A DNA stretch of 64,000 nucleotides from Lentzea alba (GTDB lineage Bacteria > Actinomycetota > Actinomycetes > Mycobacteriales > Pseudonocardiaceae). Numbering within the stretch: position 1 is the stretch's first letter; every line of letters begins with the position of its first letter. The position numbers were made by a program, and so were the translations under genes. The notes beneath the pieces are model-generated. The model had not been told where the DNA came from. It did no database searches and saw only the letters and a program-made list of their open reading frames with translations. This document shows, in pieces, positions 17,820 through 27,264 of this stretch. Location of the stretch: NCBI RefSeq assembly GCF_011067745.1, contig NZ_JAAMPJ010000008.1, positions 248,001 through 312,000 of the forward strand. The letters are read 5' to 3'.

Positions 17820-18923
17820 GTGCGCCGAACCTTGCTGGTGACCAACGACTTCCCGCCGCGTCCCGGTGGCATCCAGTCCTACCTGCACGCGTTGGCGACA
17901 CGGCTGCCCGCGGACTCGCTCGTTGTGTATGCCCCGAAGTGGAAGGGTGCGGAGGAGTTCGACGCACAGCAGCCGTTCCCCGTGGTGCGGCATCCGACGT
18001 CGTTGATGCTGCCGACGCCGGACGTGCTGAACCGCGCCCGTGACATCGCCCGCGCCGAGGCGTGCGACGCCGCGTGGTTCGGGGCGGCGGCACCGCTCGC
18101 GCTGCTGGCTCCGAAGCTCGGCCTGAGCCGCGCGGTGGCGTGCACGCACGGCCACGAGGTCGGCTGGTCGATGCTGCCGGTGGCGCGGCAGGCGTTGCGG
18201 GCCATCGGGTCCGGTGTGGACGTCGTGACGTACGTCAGCAAGTACACCCGTTCGCGGTTCGCCGCGGCGTTCGGTCCGATGGCAGCGCTCGAACACCTTC
18301 CGTCCGGTGTGGACACCGAGCTGTACCGCCCGGATCCCGCCGCACGCGCCGAGATGCGGCAGCGGTACGGGCTCGCGGACCGTCCGGTGATCGTGTGCGT
18401 GTCACGCCTGGTGCCGCGCAAGGGACAGGACATGTTGATCCGCGCGCTGCCGTTGATCCAGCGCGCCGTGCCGGACGCCGCGCTGCTGATCGTCGGCGGC
18501 GGACCGTACCGGGGAACGCTCGAGAAGCTGGCCGTCGGCAACAAGGACGTCGTGCTGACCGGCTCGGTGCCCTGGGAGGAACTGCCCGCGCACTACAACG
18601 CCGGCGACGTCTTCGCGATGCCGTGCCGCACACGTGGTCGCGGCCTCGACGTCGAAGGCCTCGGCATCGTGTACCTGGAGGCCTCGGCGACCGGGCTGCC
18701 CGTGGTGGCCGGACGGTCCGGTGGCGCGCCGGAGACCGTGCTCAACGGCACCACCGGCAACATCGTCGACGGCCGCGACGTCGAGGACGTCGCCGCCAGG
18801 GTCACCGCACTGCTCGCCGATCCCGAGATGGCGGCCAAGATGGGCCGCGCCGGGCGGGAGTGGGTGAGCGAGAACTGGCGGTGGGACCAGCTCGCTCACC
18901 GCCTCGAAGGCCTGATCGGCTAA
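17820..18923 (+). CDS. pimB: phosphatidylinositol mannosyltransferase PimB' (GT4)
   Basis: A 367-residue GT-B glycosyltransferase of family GT4. N-terminal motif TNDFPPRPGGIQSYLHAL, the linker VSRLVPRKGQD and the nucleotide-sugar site EGLGIVYLEASATGLPVV are all present. The M. tuberculosis protein in this position (Rv2188c, PimB') adds the second mannose to phosphatidylinositol monomannoside from GDP-mannose on the cytosolic side. The orthology call rests on synteny plus the family match. GTG start with a leaderless-type promoter; it ends against an ATAT element. Confidence 0.87.
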   Translation: MRRTLLVTNDFPPRPGGIQSYLHALATRLPADSLVVYAPKWKGAEEFDAQQPFPVVRHPTSLMLPTPDVLNRARDIARAEACDAAWFGAAAPLALLAPKLGLSRAVACTHGHEVGWSMLPVARQALRAIGSGVDVVTYVSKYTRSRFAAAFGPMAALEHLPSGVDTELYRPDPAARAEMRQRYGLADRPVIVCVSRLVPRKGQDMLIRALPLIQRAVPDAALLIVGGGPYRGTLEKLAVGNKDVVLTGSVPWEELPAHYNAGDVFAMPCRTRGRGLDVEGLGIVYLEASATGLPVVAGRSGGAPETVLNGTTGNIVDGRDVEDVAARVTALLADPEMAAKMGRAGREWVSENWRWDQLAHRLEGLIG

Positions 18924-18950
18924 GTGATATCCGATATCCGATATATCAGC
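18924..18950 (-). repeat. ATAT element between convergent pimB' and the SARP regulator
   Basis: Directly follows the TAA of pimB' and overlaps the stop of the convergent gene. 18947-18934 on the minus strand is an exact GATATATCGGATAT, followed by another CGGATATC unit. No GC hairpin is present in this gap. Confidence 0.8.
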
Positions 18951-21819
18951 TGAGTTCGAGGGCCCGGTTCTCCAACGCGCGCAGCCCCAGTTCGGTACTG
19001 CGCCGCACGGCCTGCTCGGCGGCGGAACGGGAGTCGTCGGGGCGGTCGAGATCCCGCCACACCACGGCCAGCCCGATCAACGCCCGGACCTCGCCGGAGG
19101 CGTACCCGATCCGCCGGGCCGTCGCCAGCGCCTGCTCGAACAACTCCGCCGCGCCGCGGAAGTCGGACCGGGCACGCTGGACCTCACCGAGCGTGACCCG
19201 CACCGACGTCGCCACCTGCTGGTCCCCGCCGTCCGCGACCAGCGCCAAGGCCCGGGAGGCGAGCGAGAGCGCGGCCTCGTGATCGCCCGAGGAGAGTGAG
19301 AGCGCCGCGAGGTTCTCCAGCGTCTCGGCCTCACCGGCGGGGACGTTGCCGAGCTCCAGGGCCCGCTCCAGATGGGCGCGCGCGTCGTCCAGCCGCCCCT
19401 GCAGCCGCAGCGCCATGCCGAGATAGGTGTGGCTGTCGGCGTTCGGCGCCAGCGCCAGCGCCTGGGAGAAGTGCTCGACCGCCTCGTCGATCTCGCCGAG
19501 TTCCACGGCGAGCTGACCGAGGTTGTGCAGGCCGATGGTGACGCTTTCCTCCGAGCGCAACATCTCCAGGCAGCGGACCAGCGCGTCCTTCGCGGCCCTC
19601 AGCTCTCCCGAGCGGCGGTGCACGAGGCTGAGGTTGTTCAGCACGCTCGCCTCGGCGTCCTTGTCGCCCAGCGCCCGGTACAGCTCGATCGCCTGGTTGT
19701 GGTGCTCCACGGACAACGCGTACTCGCCCAGCCGCAGGTAGAGGGTGCCGAGGTTGGCGTGCATCGCGGCCTCGGCCGGGCGGTGCGCGGACGCCTGGGC
19801 GGCCTGCAGACCGTGGTGCGCCGTCGCGAGCCACTCGCCGACGTGCTGGCCGATCCACAGGTACCCGCGCAGCCCGTCGGCCAGCTGCCAGGCCAGGGGG
19901 GCCGGACCGTGCTCGGCCGCGTGCCGGATCGCGGCGGTCAGGTTCGGGCGCTCGGCGTCGAGCCACGCCAGTGCCTCGGCCGAGGTCGTGATCCGCGGCG
20001 GCGGGCCCGAGGCGGACGACGGCAGCCGCACGATCCCGGGGTAGAGCAGCTCGGCGCACCGTTCGACACCGAGCACGTAGTGGTTCATCAGCGCCGTCCA
20101 CGCCGCCCGCTGCTCGGCGGGGCTGTCCGACTCCTCGCGCAACGCGGCGGCGTAGCGCATCAGCTCGTCGTGGAACCGGTAGCGCCCAGGTGCTGAAGTT
20201 GATTTCGGGACGGCGACCAGGTTCGCGATCGCCAGCACCGTCAGCAGGCCCTCGGCGTCCACGTCGGCCAGCGCGGACGCGGCCTCCGCGGTGAAGTCCG
20301 GCCCCGGCACCAGCGACAACAGCCGGAACAAGCGCTGCGGCGCGGGCGGCAGCGCGGCGTAGGCCAGCTCGATCGGCGAGCCCGAGATCGTCACGTCGTC
20401 CCGCCCGGCCAGATACGCCGCCGCCACCCGCAACGCCAGCGGCAGGTGCCCGCACCGCGCCGCCAGCTCCGCGTGATCACCCGGCCCCAGCAGCGCCGAC
20501 AGCAACGACGCGGACTCCGCGGGGGAGAACACGTCCACCGGCACGGTCCGCGCGCCGTTCATCGCGATCAGCCCGCGCAGGTCGTCCCGCGACGTCACGA
20601 TCACCCGGCACGACGCCGTTCCCGGCAGCAGCGGCCGCACCTGGTCCGGTGCCGAGGCGTTGTCGAGCACCAGCAGCATCCGCCGGCCCGACAGCAACGA
20701 CCGCAGCATCGTGCTCTGTTCGTCCGCGTCCGGCGGGATCTCGTCCGGCGGCACGCCGAGCGCCCGCAGGAACCGCGACAGCACGTCCATCCCGTCCGCG
20801 GGCGGCCCCAGCGCGTACCCGCGCAGGTCGACGTACAGCTGACCGTCCGGGAACCGGTCGCGCAGCAGGTGCGCCACGTGCACCGCCAGCGTGGTCTTGC
20901 CCACGCCGGGCTGTCCCGCCAGCGTCACGATTGGCACCGCACCGCCCGTGATCAGCCCGGAGATCCGTTCGACGTGCCAGGCGCGCCCGGTGAAGTCCGC
21001 GATGTCGTCCGGCAGCCGCATCGGTGCCGCGGGCACGCGTTCCGGTTCCCGCCGGGCCGTCGGCGCCGCCAGTTCCGGCGATCCCACCAGGATCGCCTGG
21101 TGCAGCGCCCGCAGCTCCTCCGACGGGTCGATGCCGAGCTGCTCGTCGAGCGTCCGGTCGAGCTGCCGGAACGCCTCCAGCGCCTCCGCCTGCCTGCTGC
21201 TGCGGTACAGCGCGATCATCAACTGACCCCAGAACCGCTCGCGCAACGGGTGATCCCGCGTCAGCGCGAACAGTTCCGGCACCAGGTCCGCGTGGTCGCC
21301 CAGCGCGAGCTCCACGTCGATCCGCTGCTCGTGCACGGTCATCAGCAGCTCGGTGAGCCGCGGCGCGTGCTCGGCGTACAGCGTCTCCGACGGCACGTCC
21401 GACAGCACCGGCCCGCGCCACAGCTCCAACGCCTCGGCAAACGCTTTCCGCGCCGTGACCAGGTCGTCCGCCGCCGCTGCCGCACGTCCGCGAGCAGCCA
21501 GGTCCGCGAACTGGTGCACGTCCACGGCCAGCGGGTCGACGCGCATCCGATAGCCGTCCGCGGCCGTCTGGATCAACGACGGGTCGCCCAGCGCCGCCCG
21601 CAGCCGCATCACATAGGTCTGCAACGTGCCACGAGTGCGCGCGGGCGGTGTGACGCCCCACACGTGCTCGACGAGTTCCGTCACGGGCACCACGCGGTTC
21701 GGTCGCAGCAGCAGCGCCGCCAGCAACGCTCTGTGCTTGCCCGCGCGGAGCACCACCGAGGTGCCGTCCAGGCGCACCTCCATCGGGCCGAGCAGCCGGA
21801 ACTGCGGACCCGAAGCCAT
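18946..21819 (-). CDS. AfsR/SARP-type regulator: BTAD, NB-ARC and TPR domains
   Basis: A 957-residue transcription factor. Residues about 10-95 form an OmpR-like winged helix (RLLGPMEVRLDG, TLQTYVMRLRAALG); 97-245 a bacterial transcriptional activation domain; about 270-540 an NB-ARC/STAND ATPase with Walker A AGQPGVGKTTL and Walker B RMLLVLDN; 620-957 TPR repeats (ANLGTLYLRLGEYALSVEHHNQAI). Such regulators act as ATP-dependent switches, often for secondary metabolism. No biosynthetic cluster is beside it, so its targets are elsewhere. It interrupts the mycobacterial pimB'-fadD15 order. Confidence 0.88.
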   Translation of the reverse strand: MASGPQFRLLGPMEVRLDGTSVVLRAGKHRALLAALLLRPNRVVPVTELVEHVWGVTPPARTRGTLQTYVMRLRAALGDPSLIQTAADGYRMRVDPLAVDVHQFADLAARGRAAAAADDLVTARKAFAEALELWRGPVLSDVPSETLYAEHAPRLTELLMTVHEQRIDVELALGDHADLVPELFALTRDHPLRERFWGQLMIALYRSSRQAEALEAFRQLDRTLDEQLGIDPSEELRALHQAILVGSPELAAPTARREPERVPAAPMRLPDDIADFTGRAWHVERISGLITGGAVPIVTLAGQPGVGKTTLAVHVAHLLRDRFPDGQLYVDLRGYALGPPADGMDVLSRFLRALGVPPDEIPPDADEQSTMLRSLLSGRRMLLVLDNASAPDQVRPLLPGTASCRVIVTSRDDLRGLIAMNGARTVPVDVFSPAESASLLSALLGPGDHAELAARCGHLPLALRVAAAYLAGRDDVTISGSPIELAYAALPPAPQRLFRLLSLVPGPDFTAEAASALADVDAEGLLTVLAIANLVAVPKSTSAPGRYRFHDELMRYAAALREESDSPAEQRAAWTALMNHYVLGVERCAELLYPGIVRLPSSASGPPPRITTSAEALAWLDAERPNLTAAIRHAAEHGPAPLAWQLADGLRGYLWIGQHVGEWLATAHHGLQAAQASAHRPAEAAMHANLGTLYLRLGEYALSVEHHNQAIELYRALGDKDAEASVLNNLSLVHRRSGELRAAKDALVRCLEMLRSEESVTIGLHNLGQLAVELGEIDEAVEHFSQALALAPNADSHTYLGMALRLQGRLDDARAHLERALELGNVPAGEAETLENLAALSLSSGDHEAALSLASRALALVADGGDQQVATSVRVTLGEVQRARSDFRGAAELFEQALATARRIGYASGEVRALIGLAVVWRDLDRPDDSRSAAEQAVRRSTELGLRALENRALELS

Positions 21820-22024
21820 TGCCGTCCCCTCGCGCCCCTAGTGACTCACTGCCGGTGATCCCCGTCTACCGGACAGCCTATTAGCGCACTGTCGCCGAGT
21901 GACATCGGCGCGTCAGCGATACGTCAGCGCCGTACGGCAATCTTCTTCATGTCCCGGTCGGGGGGCCGGGGCAACAAACTTCTCGGGTTCCGCGAAAGCT
22001 TCGCGGATCACGATCGCTGGGGGT

Positions 22025-22064
22025 CGAAAGGCCCAGGAGCTCTTCCGAGCTCCTGGGCCTTTCG
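22025..22064 (-). terminator. terminator of fadD15
   Basis: Perfect 18-bp stem with TTCC loop, 15 bases past the fadD15 stop. The rest of the gap 21820-22078 shows no gene; it holds the upstream region of the SARP gene. Confidence 0.88.
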
Positions 22065-22078
22065 CGCATTGGACCCTC

Positions 22079-23875
22079 TTACTTCGCGTAGATCGCGTCG
22101 ATGTCCGACGAGTAGGTCGTCGCCACGACAGAGCGCTTCAGCTTCAGCGACGGCGTCATCTCGCCACCCGCCTCGGTGAAGTCGACCGGCAGCACGCGGA
22201 ACTTGCGGATCGCCTCGGCCTTGGACACCGACTTGTTCGCCTCGTCCACCACGGCCTGGATCTCGGCCAGCAGGTCCGCGTCCTCGATCAGGTCGGGGAC
22301 CTCGGCCGACGCCGGCTTGCCGTGCGACTCCTTCCACGTCGGGAAGAACTCCGGGTCGATCGTGATCAGCGCGCCGATGAACGGCTGCTTGTCACCGACG
22401 ACCATGCACTGCGAGATCAGCGGGTGCGCCCGGATGCGGTCCTCGAGCTGCGCGGGGGAGACGTTCTTGCCACCGGCGGTGACGATGATCTCCTTCTTGC
22501 GGCCCGTGATCTTCAGGAACCCGTCGCCGTCGAGCTCACCGATGTCACCGGTGTGGAACCAGCCGTCCTCGAGGGCCTCCTTGGTGGCGGCCTCGTTGTT
22601 CCAGTAGCCGGTGAAGACGATGTCGCCCTTGATGAGGATCTCGCCGTCCTCGGCGATCCGGATCGACGTGCCGGGCACCGGCAGGCCGACCGTGCCGACC
22701 TTCTCCTGGCCGCGGAAGGTCACGCACGCCGCAGCCGACGTCTCGGTGAGGCCGTAGCCCTCGTAGACGGGGATGCCGCAACCGCGGAAGAAGTGCGACA
22801 GCCGGTCGCCCAGCGGCGCGCCACCGGAGACCGCCGCGATCGCGCGGCCGCCGAGGGCAGCGCGCAGCTTCGAGAACACCAGCTTGTCGAACACCGCGTG
22901 CTTGAGCCGCAGCACCAGGCCGGGGCCGCCGTTGTCCAGCGCGCTCGAGTACTCGACGGCGGTCGCCTCGGCCGCGTCGAAGATCTTGCCCTTGCCGCCC
23001 GCGTGCGCCTTCTGCTTGGCGCCGTTGTAGACCTTCTCGAACACGCGCGGCACCGCGACGACGAACGTCGGGCGGAACTGGCCCAGGTCCGCAACCAGGT
23101 TCTTCACGTCGGCGGTGTGGCCCAGCGTCGCACGCGAGTACACGCACGCCAGCGCCAGAGCGCGCGCCAGGATGTGCGCGAGCGGCAGGAACTCCAGCAG
23201 CGAGTTGCCCGCGGTGAGGATCTCCGGGAACCGCGACAGCGCCGACCGCACCTCGGACAGCAGGTTGCGGTGCGTCAGGGTGCAGCCCTTGGGACGGCCG
23301 GTGGTGCCGGACGTGTAGACGAGCGTCGCCGTCTCGTCCGCCTTCACCTGCCCGCGGCGCTCGTGCACCTGCTCGTCGGTGATCTCGGCGCCCAGCGCGG
23401 TCAGCTCGTCGACCGCGGCGGCCGAGCCCTCGATCTGCCACACGTGCCGCAGCTCCGGCAGCTTGCCGACGACCTCGTCGACCAGCGCGCGGTGCGACGA
23501 CGTCTCGACGAACACCGCCTTCGCGCCGGAGTCCGACAGGATCCACTCGATCTGGTCCGCCGACGACGTCTCGTAGATCGGCACGGTGACGCCGCCCGCC
23601 GCCCAGATGGCGAAGTCGAACAGCTGCCACTCGTAGCGGGTCTTGGAGACCAGGCCGATGCGGTCGCCGTGCTCGATGCCGGCCGCGATCATGCCCTTGG
23701 CGACCGCCGTGACCTGCGCGGCGAAATCACGCGCCGTGATGTCGACCCAGGTGCCGTCGACCTGCCTGCGGAAGCTGACGGCGTTGCCGAAGCGCTCCGC
23801 GTTGGCCCACACCATGTCGGTGAGGTTCTCCTCCGGAGCCACAGCGGCGGTGGCGGGGACGCTGAACTCGCGCAC
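22079..23875 (-). CDS. fadD15: long-chain fatty acyl-CoA synthetase
   Basis: A 598-residue AMP-forming acyl-CoA ligase. The P-loop is TLVYTSGTTGRPKGC near residue 190, followed by YGLTETSA and the A8 segment FLKITGRKKEIIVTAGGKNVSP. It activates long-chain fatty acids to acyl-CoA through acyl-AMP. The start is GTG with CGGAGG six bases upstream. FadD15 (Rv2187) occupies this map position in M. tuberculosis; the length fits that subfamily. Confidence 0.92.
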   Translation of the reverse strand: MREFSVPATAAVAPEENLTDMVWANAERFGNAVSFRRQVDGTWVDITARDFAAQVTAVAKGMIAAGIEHGDRIGLVSKTRYEWQLFDFAIWAAGGVTVPIYETSSADQIEWILSDSGAKAVFVETSSHRALVDEVVGKLPELRHVWQIEGSAAAVDELTALGAEITDEQVHERRGQVKADETATLVYTSGTTGRPKGCTLTHRNLLSEVRSALSRFPEILTAGNSLLEFLPLAHILARALALACVYSRATLGHTADVKNLVADLGQFRPTFVVAVPRVFEKVYNGAKQKAHAGGKGKIFDAAEATAVEYSSALDNGGPGLVLRLKHAVFDKLVFSKLRAALGGRAIAAVSGGAPLGDRLSHFFRGCGIPVYEGYGLTETSAAACVTFRGQEKVGTVGLPVPGTSIRIAEDGEILIKGDIVFTGYWNNEAATKEALEDGWFHTGDIGELDGDGFLKITGRKKEIIVTAGGKNVSPAQLEDRIRAHPLISQCMVVGDKQPFIGALITIDPEFFPTWKESHGKPASAEVPDLIEDADLLAEIQAVVDEANKSVSKAEAIRKFRVLPVDFTEAGGEMTPSLKLKRSVVATTYSSDIDAIYAK

Positions 23876-23973
23876 GTCAACCTCCGTACGGTGAAATGTT
23901 ACTGGTGGGGAAACCTAGCGTGTGATTCCGGCGATACAAAGGCTGGTACGCCCTTCCGTTACCTTTTGTCGTC

Positions 23974-24354
23974 ATGGCCAGCGTGGACGTGGTTGACGAG
24001 ACGTTTCTGGCGGTGCCCCCCAGCGTGGTCGCCGCCGCCTTCGCCGCGCCGTCGTCGTGGCGCGGTTTCTGGCCCGATCTCGAACTCGACGTCTACGCCG
24101 ACCGCGGTGACGAGGGACTGCGCTGGACTGTCGGCGGCGCGCTCGTCGGCACCATGGAGATCTGGCTCGAGCCCATGCTCGACGGCACCGTGCTGCACTA
24201 CTTCCTCCGAGCTGATCCACCGGCGGGCTCGCTCACCCCGCGCAACGCCCGGCGTGAGGTGCAACGCCGTCAGCTCGACGCGAAGTCCGTCGCGCTGGGC
24301 CTGAAGCTGACTCTGGAGGACGGTCGTCCGCCTGGCTGCCCGCCGCAAGGGTGA
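23974..24354 (+). CDS. small SRPBCC-like protein
   Basis: A 126-residue soluble protein. The N-terminal half (DETFLAVPPSVVAAAFAAPSSWRGFWPDLEL) and the strand VGTMEIWLEP resemble START/SRPBCC polyketide-cyclase-like proteins, although the fold cannot be proven from sequence. The tail after residue 110 is rich in Gly and Pro and may not be folded. ATG start with TACCTT eight bases upstream. It is the first gene of a plus-strand run with a metallophosphoesterase, a second SRPBCC protein and an ArsA-like ATPase. Confidence 0.6.
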   Translation: MASVDVVDETFLAVPPSVVAAAFAAPSSWRGFWPDLELDVYADRGDEGLRWTVGGALVGTMEIWLEPMLDGTVLHYFLRADPPAGSLTPRNARREVQRRQLDAKSVALGLKLTLEDGRPPGCPPQG

Positions 24355-24399
24355 TCTTGCTTGACGCGCGTCTCAGAAACCACCCTTCTCCCGGTGAAC

Positions 24400-24405
24400 T
24401 AGGTT
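24400..24405 (+). promoter_or_regulatory. -10 hexamer, leaderless metallophosphoesterase gene
   Basis: TAGGTT seven bases before the GTG at 24413. Confidence 0.6.
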
Positions 24406-24412
24406 GGGAACC

Positions 24413-25201
24413 GTGCGGGTTCACGTGGTCTCGGATGTGCACGGCAACGCGGAGGCGCTCGCGCGCGCCGGTGACGGGGCCGACGCGCTCGTCGTGCTCG
24501 GCGATCTCATCGACTTCGTCGACTACCACGACCATTCCAAGGGGATCCTCGGGCGCGTCTTCGGGCCCGAGAAGGTGGGGATCTTCGCCGAGCTGAGACG
24601 CGGCACCAAGCGCGCGGACACGGCGGGCTACATCCGTTCGCTGTGGGACGGTCTCGCGGACGCCCGTTCCGTGGTGGAAGAAGCGGTGCTGGAGCAGTAC
24701 CACGCGTTGTTCGCCGCGATGAGCGCGCCGACGTACGCCACACCGGGCAATGTGGACAGTCCGCACCTGTGGCCGCAGTTCGCCGGCGACGGGGTGCACG
24801 TGCTCGACGGCGAGGCCGCGGAGATCGGCGGGTTGACGTTCGGCTTCGCGGGCGGCGGGCTGATGCTGCCCGGTCACGTCCGCAACCCCAGGGCGCCCTG
24901 GTACCCGTACCTGCGCACGGAGGCCGACCTGGCGGCCGCGCTGGAGCGGATGGGCCAGGTCGACGTGCTGTGCACGCACATCCCGCCACTTGTGCCGGAA
25001 CTCGCCTACGACGTCGTCGCGCGGCGTCCCGAGTGGGGATCGCGGGCGGCGCTGGAGAAGATCGTCGCCGAACGTCCGCGCTGGTCGGTGTTCGGGCACG
25101 TGCACCAGCCGTTGGCCCGGCGAGTGCGGATCGGCTACACCGAGTGCATCAACGTCGGGCACTTCCAGCGCAGCGGCAAGCCTCACGTCCTCAACTGGTA
25201 A
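24413..25201 (+). CDS. calcineurin-like metallophosphoesterase
   Basis: A 262-residue cytosolic protein with the dimetal phosphoesterase signature in order: DVHGN near residue 8, VVLGDLID, PGNVDS, THIPP and GHVHQP. The substrate is not predictable. GTG at 24413 is chosen because the -10 box lies just upstream and the first strand begins at once with MRVHVVSDVH. The next gene follows after 23 bases. Confidence 0.88.
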   Translation: MRVHVVSDVHGNAEALARAGDGADALVVLGDLIDFVDYHDHSKGILGRVFGPEKVGIFAELRRGTKRADTAGYIRSLWDGLADARSVVEEAVLEQYHALFAAMSAPTYATPGNVDSPHLWPQFAGDGVHVLDGEAAEIGGLTFGFAGGGLMLPGHVRNPRAPWYPYLRTEADLAAALERMGQVDVLCTHIPPLVPELAYDVVARRPEWGSRAALEKIVAERPRWSVFGHVHQPLARRVRIGYTECINVGHFQRSGKPHVLNW

Positions 25202-25224
25202 AGACGCGAGTAACCTCCTCACTC

Positions 25225-25665
25225 ATGGCCGACGAGTCCACTCAGTCCATCGTCATCGACGCTCCGCCTGAGAAGATCATGGCGATCATCGCGGACTTCC
25301 CGTCGTACCCGGACTGGGCGAACGGGATGAAAGAGGTCGAGGTTCTCGACACCGGTTCCGACGGCCGTGCCGAGCAGGTGCGGTTCGCGATCGACCAAGG
25401 TCCCGTGAAGGACGAGTACACCCTGAAGTACGACTGGGCCGCCGACGGCCTCTCGGTGAAGTGGGAGCTCGTCAAGGGCACCATGCAGAAGGCGCAGCAG
25501 GGCAGCTACGTGCTGGCGCCGTCCGGCACCGGGACCAAGGTGACCTACACGCTGTCGGTGCAGCTGGTGATCCCGATGATCGGGCTGTTCCGCCGCAAGG
25601 CCGAGAAGCTGATCCTCGACACCGCGCTCAAGGAGCTCAAGAAGCGCGCGGAGAAGGCGGCTTGA
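25225..25665 (+). CDS. SRPBCC family protein (TB16.3/Rv2185c-like)
   Basis: A 146-residue START-like protein with the typical opening QSIVIDAPPEKIMAIIADF and DWANGMKEVEVL, and a long C-terminal helix ending in KKRAEKAA. The fold encloses a hydrophobic cavity for lipids or aromatic ligands; the ligand is unknown. The match to TB16.3 is from size, opening motif and position before the ArsA-like ATPase. Its TGA overlaps the next start (TTGA), so translation is coupled. Confidence 0.85.
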   Translation: MADESTQSIVIDAPPEKIMAIIADFPSYPDWANGMKEVEVLDTGSDGRAEQVRFAIDQGPVKDEYTLKYDWAADGLSVKWELVKGTMQKAQQGSYVLAPSGTGTKVTYTLSVQLVIPMIGLFRRKAEKLILDTALKELKKRAEKAA

Positions 25666-26885
25666 GCCGGGTCCTGCTCTTCACCGGCAAGGGCGGGGTC
25701 GGCAAGACGACGCTGTCGGCCGCCACCGCGGCCTCGTTGGCCGCGCACGGCCGCAAGGCGCTCGTGGTCTCCACCGATCCCGCTCACTCGCTGGGCGACG
25801 CGCTCGACGCGCGTCTCGGCTCCGAACCGTCCGAAGTGGATGGTTCGGACGGCTTGTTCGCATGCCAGATCGACCCGCGCGGCCTCGTCGACGAGGCGTG
25901 GGGCGAGCTGCGCGGCCATCTGCGGACCGTGCTGGCGGGTGCTGGTGTCGACGAGCTCGACGCCGAGGAGCTCACCGTGCTGCCCGGCGTCGAGGAACTG
26001 CTCGCGCTGGCGGAGGTGCGGCGGCTCGCGTCCACCGGCCCGTGGGAGGTCGTGGTCGTCGACTGCGGGCCGACCGCGGAGACGTTGCGGTTGTTGTCGC
26101 TGCCCGAGGCGTTCGCGGGGTACCTCGAACGGCTCTTCCCGACGCACCGGCGCGTGGTGCGCGGGCTGCTCGCGGGTGTCGCGGGCACCGGGACCGTGGA
26201 GAAGTGGGACGCGACCGCGGACGCGTTGAGTCGTCTTGCCGAGAGGCTGGACGCGTTGCGCACGATGCTCGCGGATCCTTCTTCGTGTTCGGTGCGGCTG
26301 GTGCTGACGCCGGAACGTGTGGTGGCCGCCGAGACGCGACGGACGTTGACCGCGTTGGCGCTGCAGGGAATCCGCGTCGACAGCGTGATCGCGAACCGGC
26401 TGGTGCCGTCGCCGGGAGCCGCGCGGGGTGCCGCCGCCACGTGGTTGCGCACGCGCCGGCACGAGCAGGACGCGGTGCTGGCCGAGCTGACCGGCATCGG
26501 TGAGATCCGCACGGTCGACCACCGCGCGTCGGAACCCGTGGGGGTGCCGGCGCTGCTGGAGGTCGCCGAGCAGCTGTACGGCTCCGAGGACCCGCTGCCC
26601 GGAGCCGCTGTGCCTGCTTCTGATGTTCGAGGGTCGTTGCTGGAGGTGTCGGGCAGCGGGCGTGGCCTCGACGCCCGATACTCGCTGCGGATCGCGTTGC
26701 CGCTGGCCGACGACACCGAACTGGACCTCGCCCGCGTGGGCGACGACCTCGCGTTGACCGTCGACGGCCGGCGTCGGCTCGTGGCGCTGCCGTCGTTGCT
26801 CAGGCGCTGCATCGTGACCGGTGCGGAGATGGACTCGGGCGGCGTGACGGTGGGGTTCCGCCCGGACCCGGCGCTGTGGCGTTGA
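25662..26885 (+). CDS. ArsA/GET3-like ATPase
   Basis: A 407-residue P-loop ATPase of the SIMIBI class. Deviant Walker A GKGGVGKTTLS with the signature lysine lies near residue 10, followed by STDPAHSLGDAL and VVVDCGPTAETLRLL. There are no metal-binding Cys triplets and no ars operon, so arsenite export is unlikely; it corresponds to M. tuberculosis Rv2184c by position. The C-terminal 90 residues form a beta-rich domain (YSLRIALPLADD). TTG start overlaps the previous stop. Coupling to an SRPBCC lipid-binding-like protein hints at a joint role. Confidence 0.85.
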   Translation: MSRVLLFTGKGGVGKTTLSAATAASLAAHGRKALVVSTDPAHSLGDALDARLGSEPSEVDGSDGLFACQIDPRGLVDEAWGELRGHLRTVLAGAGVDELDAEELTVLPGVEELLALAEVRRLASTGPWEVVVVDCGPTAETLRLLSLPEAFAGYLERLFPTHRRVVRGLLAGVAGTGTVEKWDATADALSRLAERLDALRTMLADPSSCSVRLVLTPERVVAAETRRTLTALALQGIRVDSVIANRLVPSPGAARGAAATWLRTRRHEQDAVLAELTGIGEIRTVDHRASEPVGVPALLEVAEQLYGSEDPLPGAAVPASDVRGSLLEVSGSGRGLDARYSLRIALPLADDTELDLARVGDDLALTVDGRRRLVALPSLLRRCIVTGAEMDSGGVTVGFRPDPALWR

Positions 26886-26910
26886 CTCGGGCGCTGATCA
26901 GGAGTTCTCA

Positions 26911-27264
26911 ATGACCCAGGACAACACCGGCAAGCTCGCCGAGGAGCTGCGGCTGCTCATCGACACGGCGGCTGAGCGCATGCAGCCGTGGCTGCAGCGC
27001 GTGGCGGAGGCGGGCGACGGCTCGCACATGCCCGAGACGTGCGGCTGGTGCCCTCTGTGCAACGGCGTGGCGCTGCTGCGCGGTGACCGTTCGGAGCTGG
27101 CCGCGAAGGCGGCCGAGCACGCCGCCGGCCTGGTCGCGGTGCTGCGGGCCGCCTTGCGCGAGCCCGGCACCCCGCCGCCTCCGCCCCCGGCCGGTGATGA
27201 CGAGCCCGCTCCTGACGCCGGGCAGCGGGTGCAGCACATCAAGGTCGTCAGGAAGACCGACTAG
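26911..27264 (+). CDS. small conserved protein with CxxCxxC cysteine cluster
   Basis: A 117-residue protein. Helices cover residues 1-35 and 60-87. Between them is ETCGWCPLCNG, three cysteines that could bind zinc or a metal cluster. The tail is Pro- and Asp-rich and ends in a basic segment (HIKVVRKTD). Equivalent small genes follow the ArsA-like gene in mycobacteria (Rv2183c position). Function unknown. The TAG stop overlaps the GTG of the next gene by one base. Confidence 0.75.
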   Translation: MTQDNTGKLAEELRLLIDTAAERMQPWLQRVAEAGDGSHMPETCGWCPLCNGVALLRGDRSELAAKAAEHAAGLVAVLRAALREPGTPPPPPPAGDDEPAPDAGQRVQHIKVVRKTD

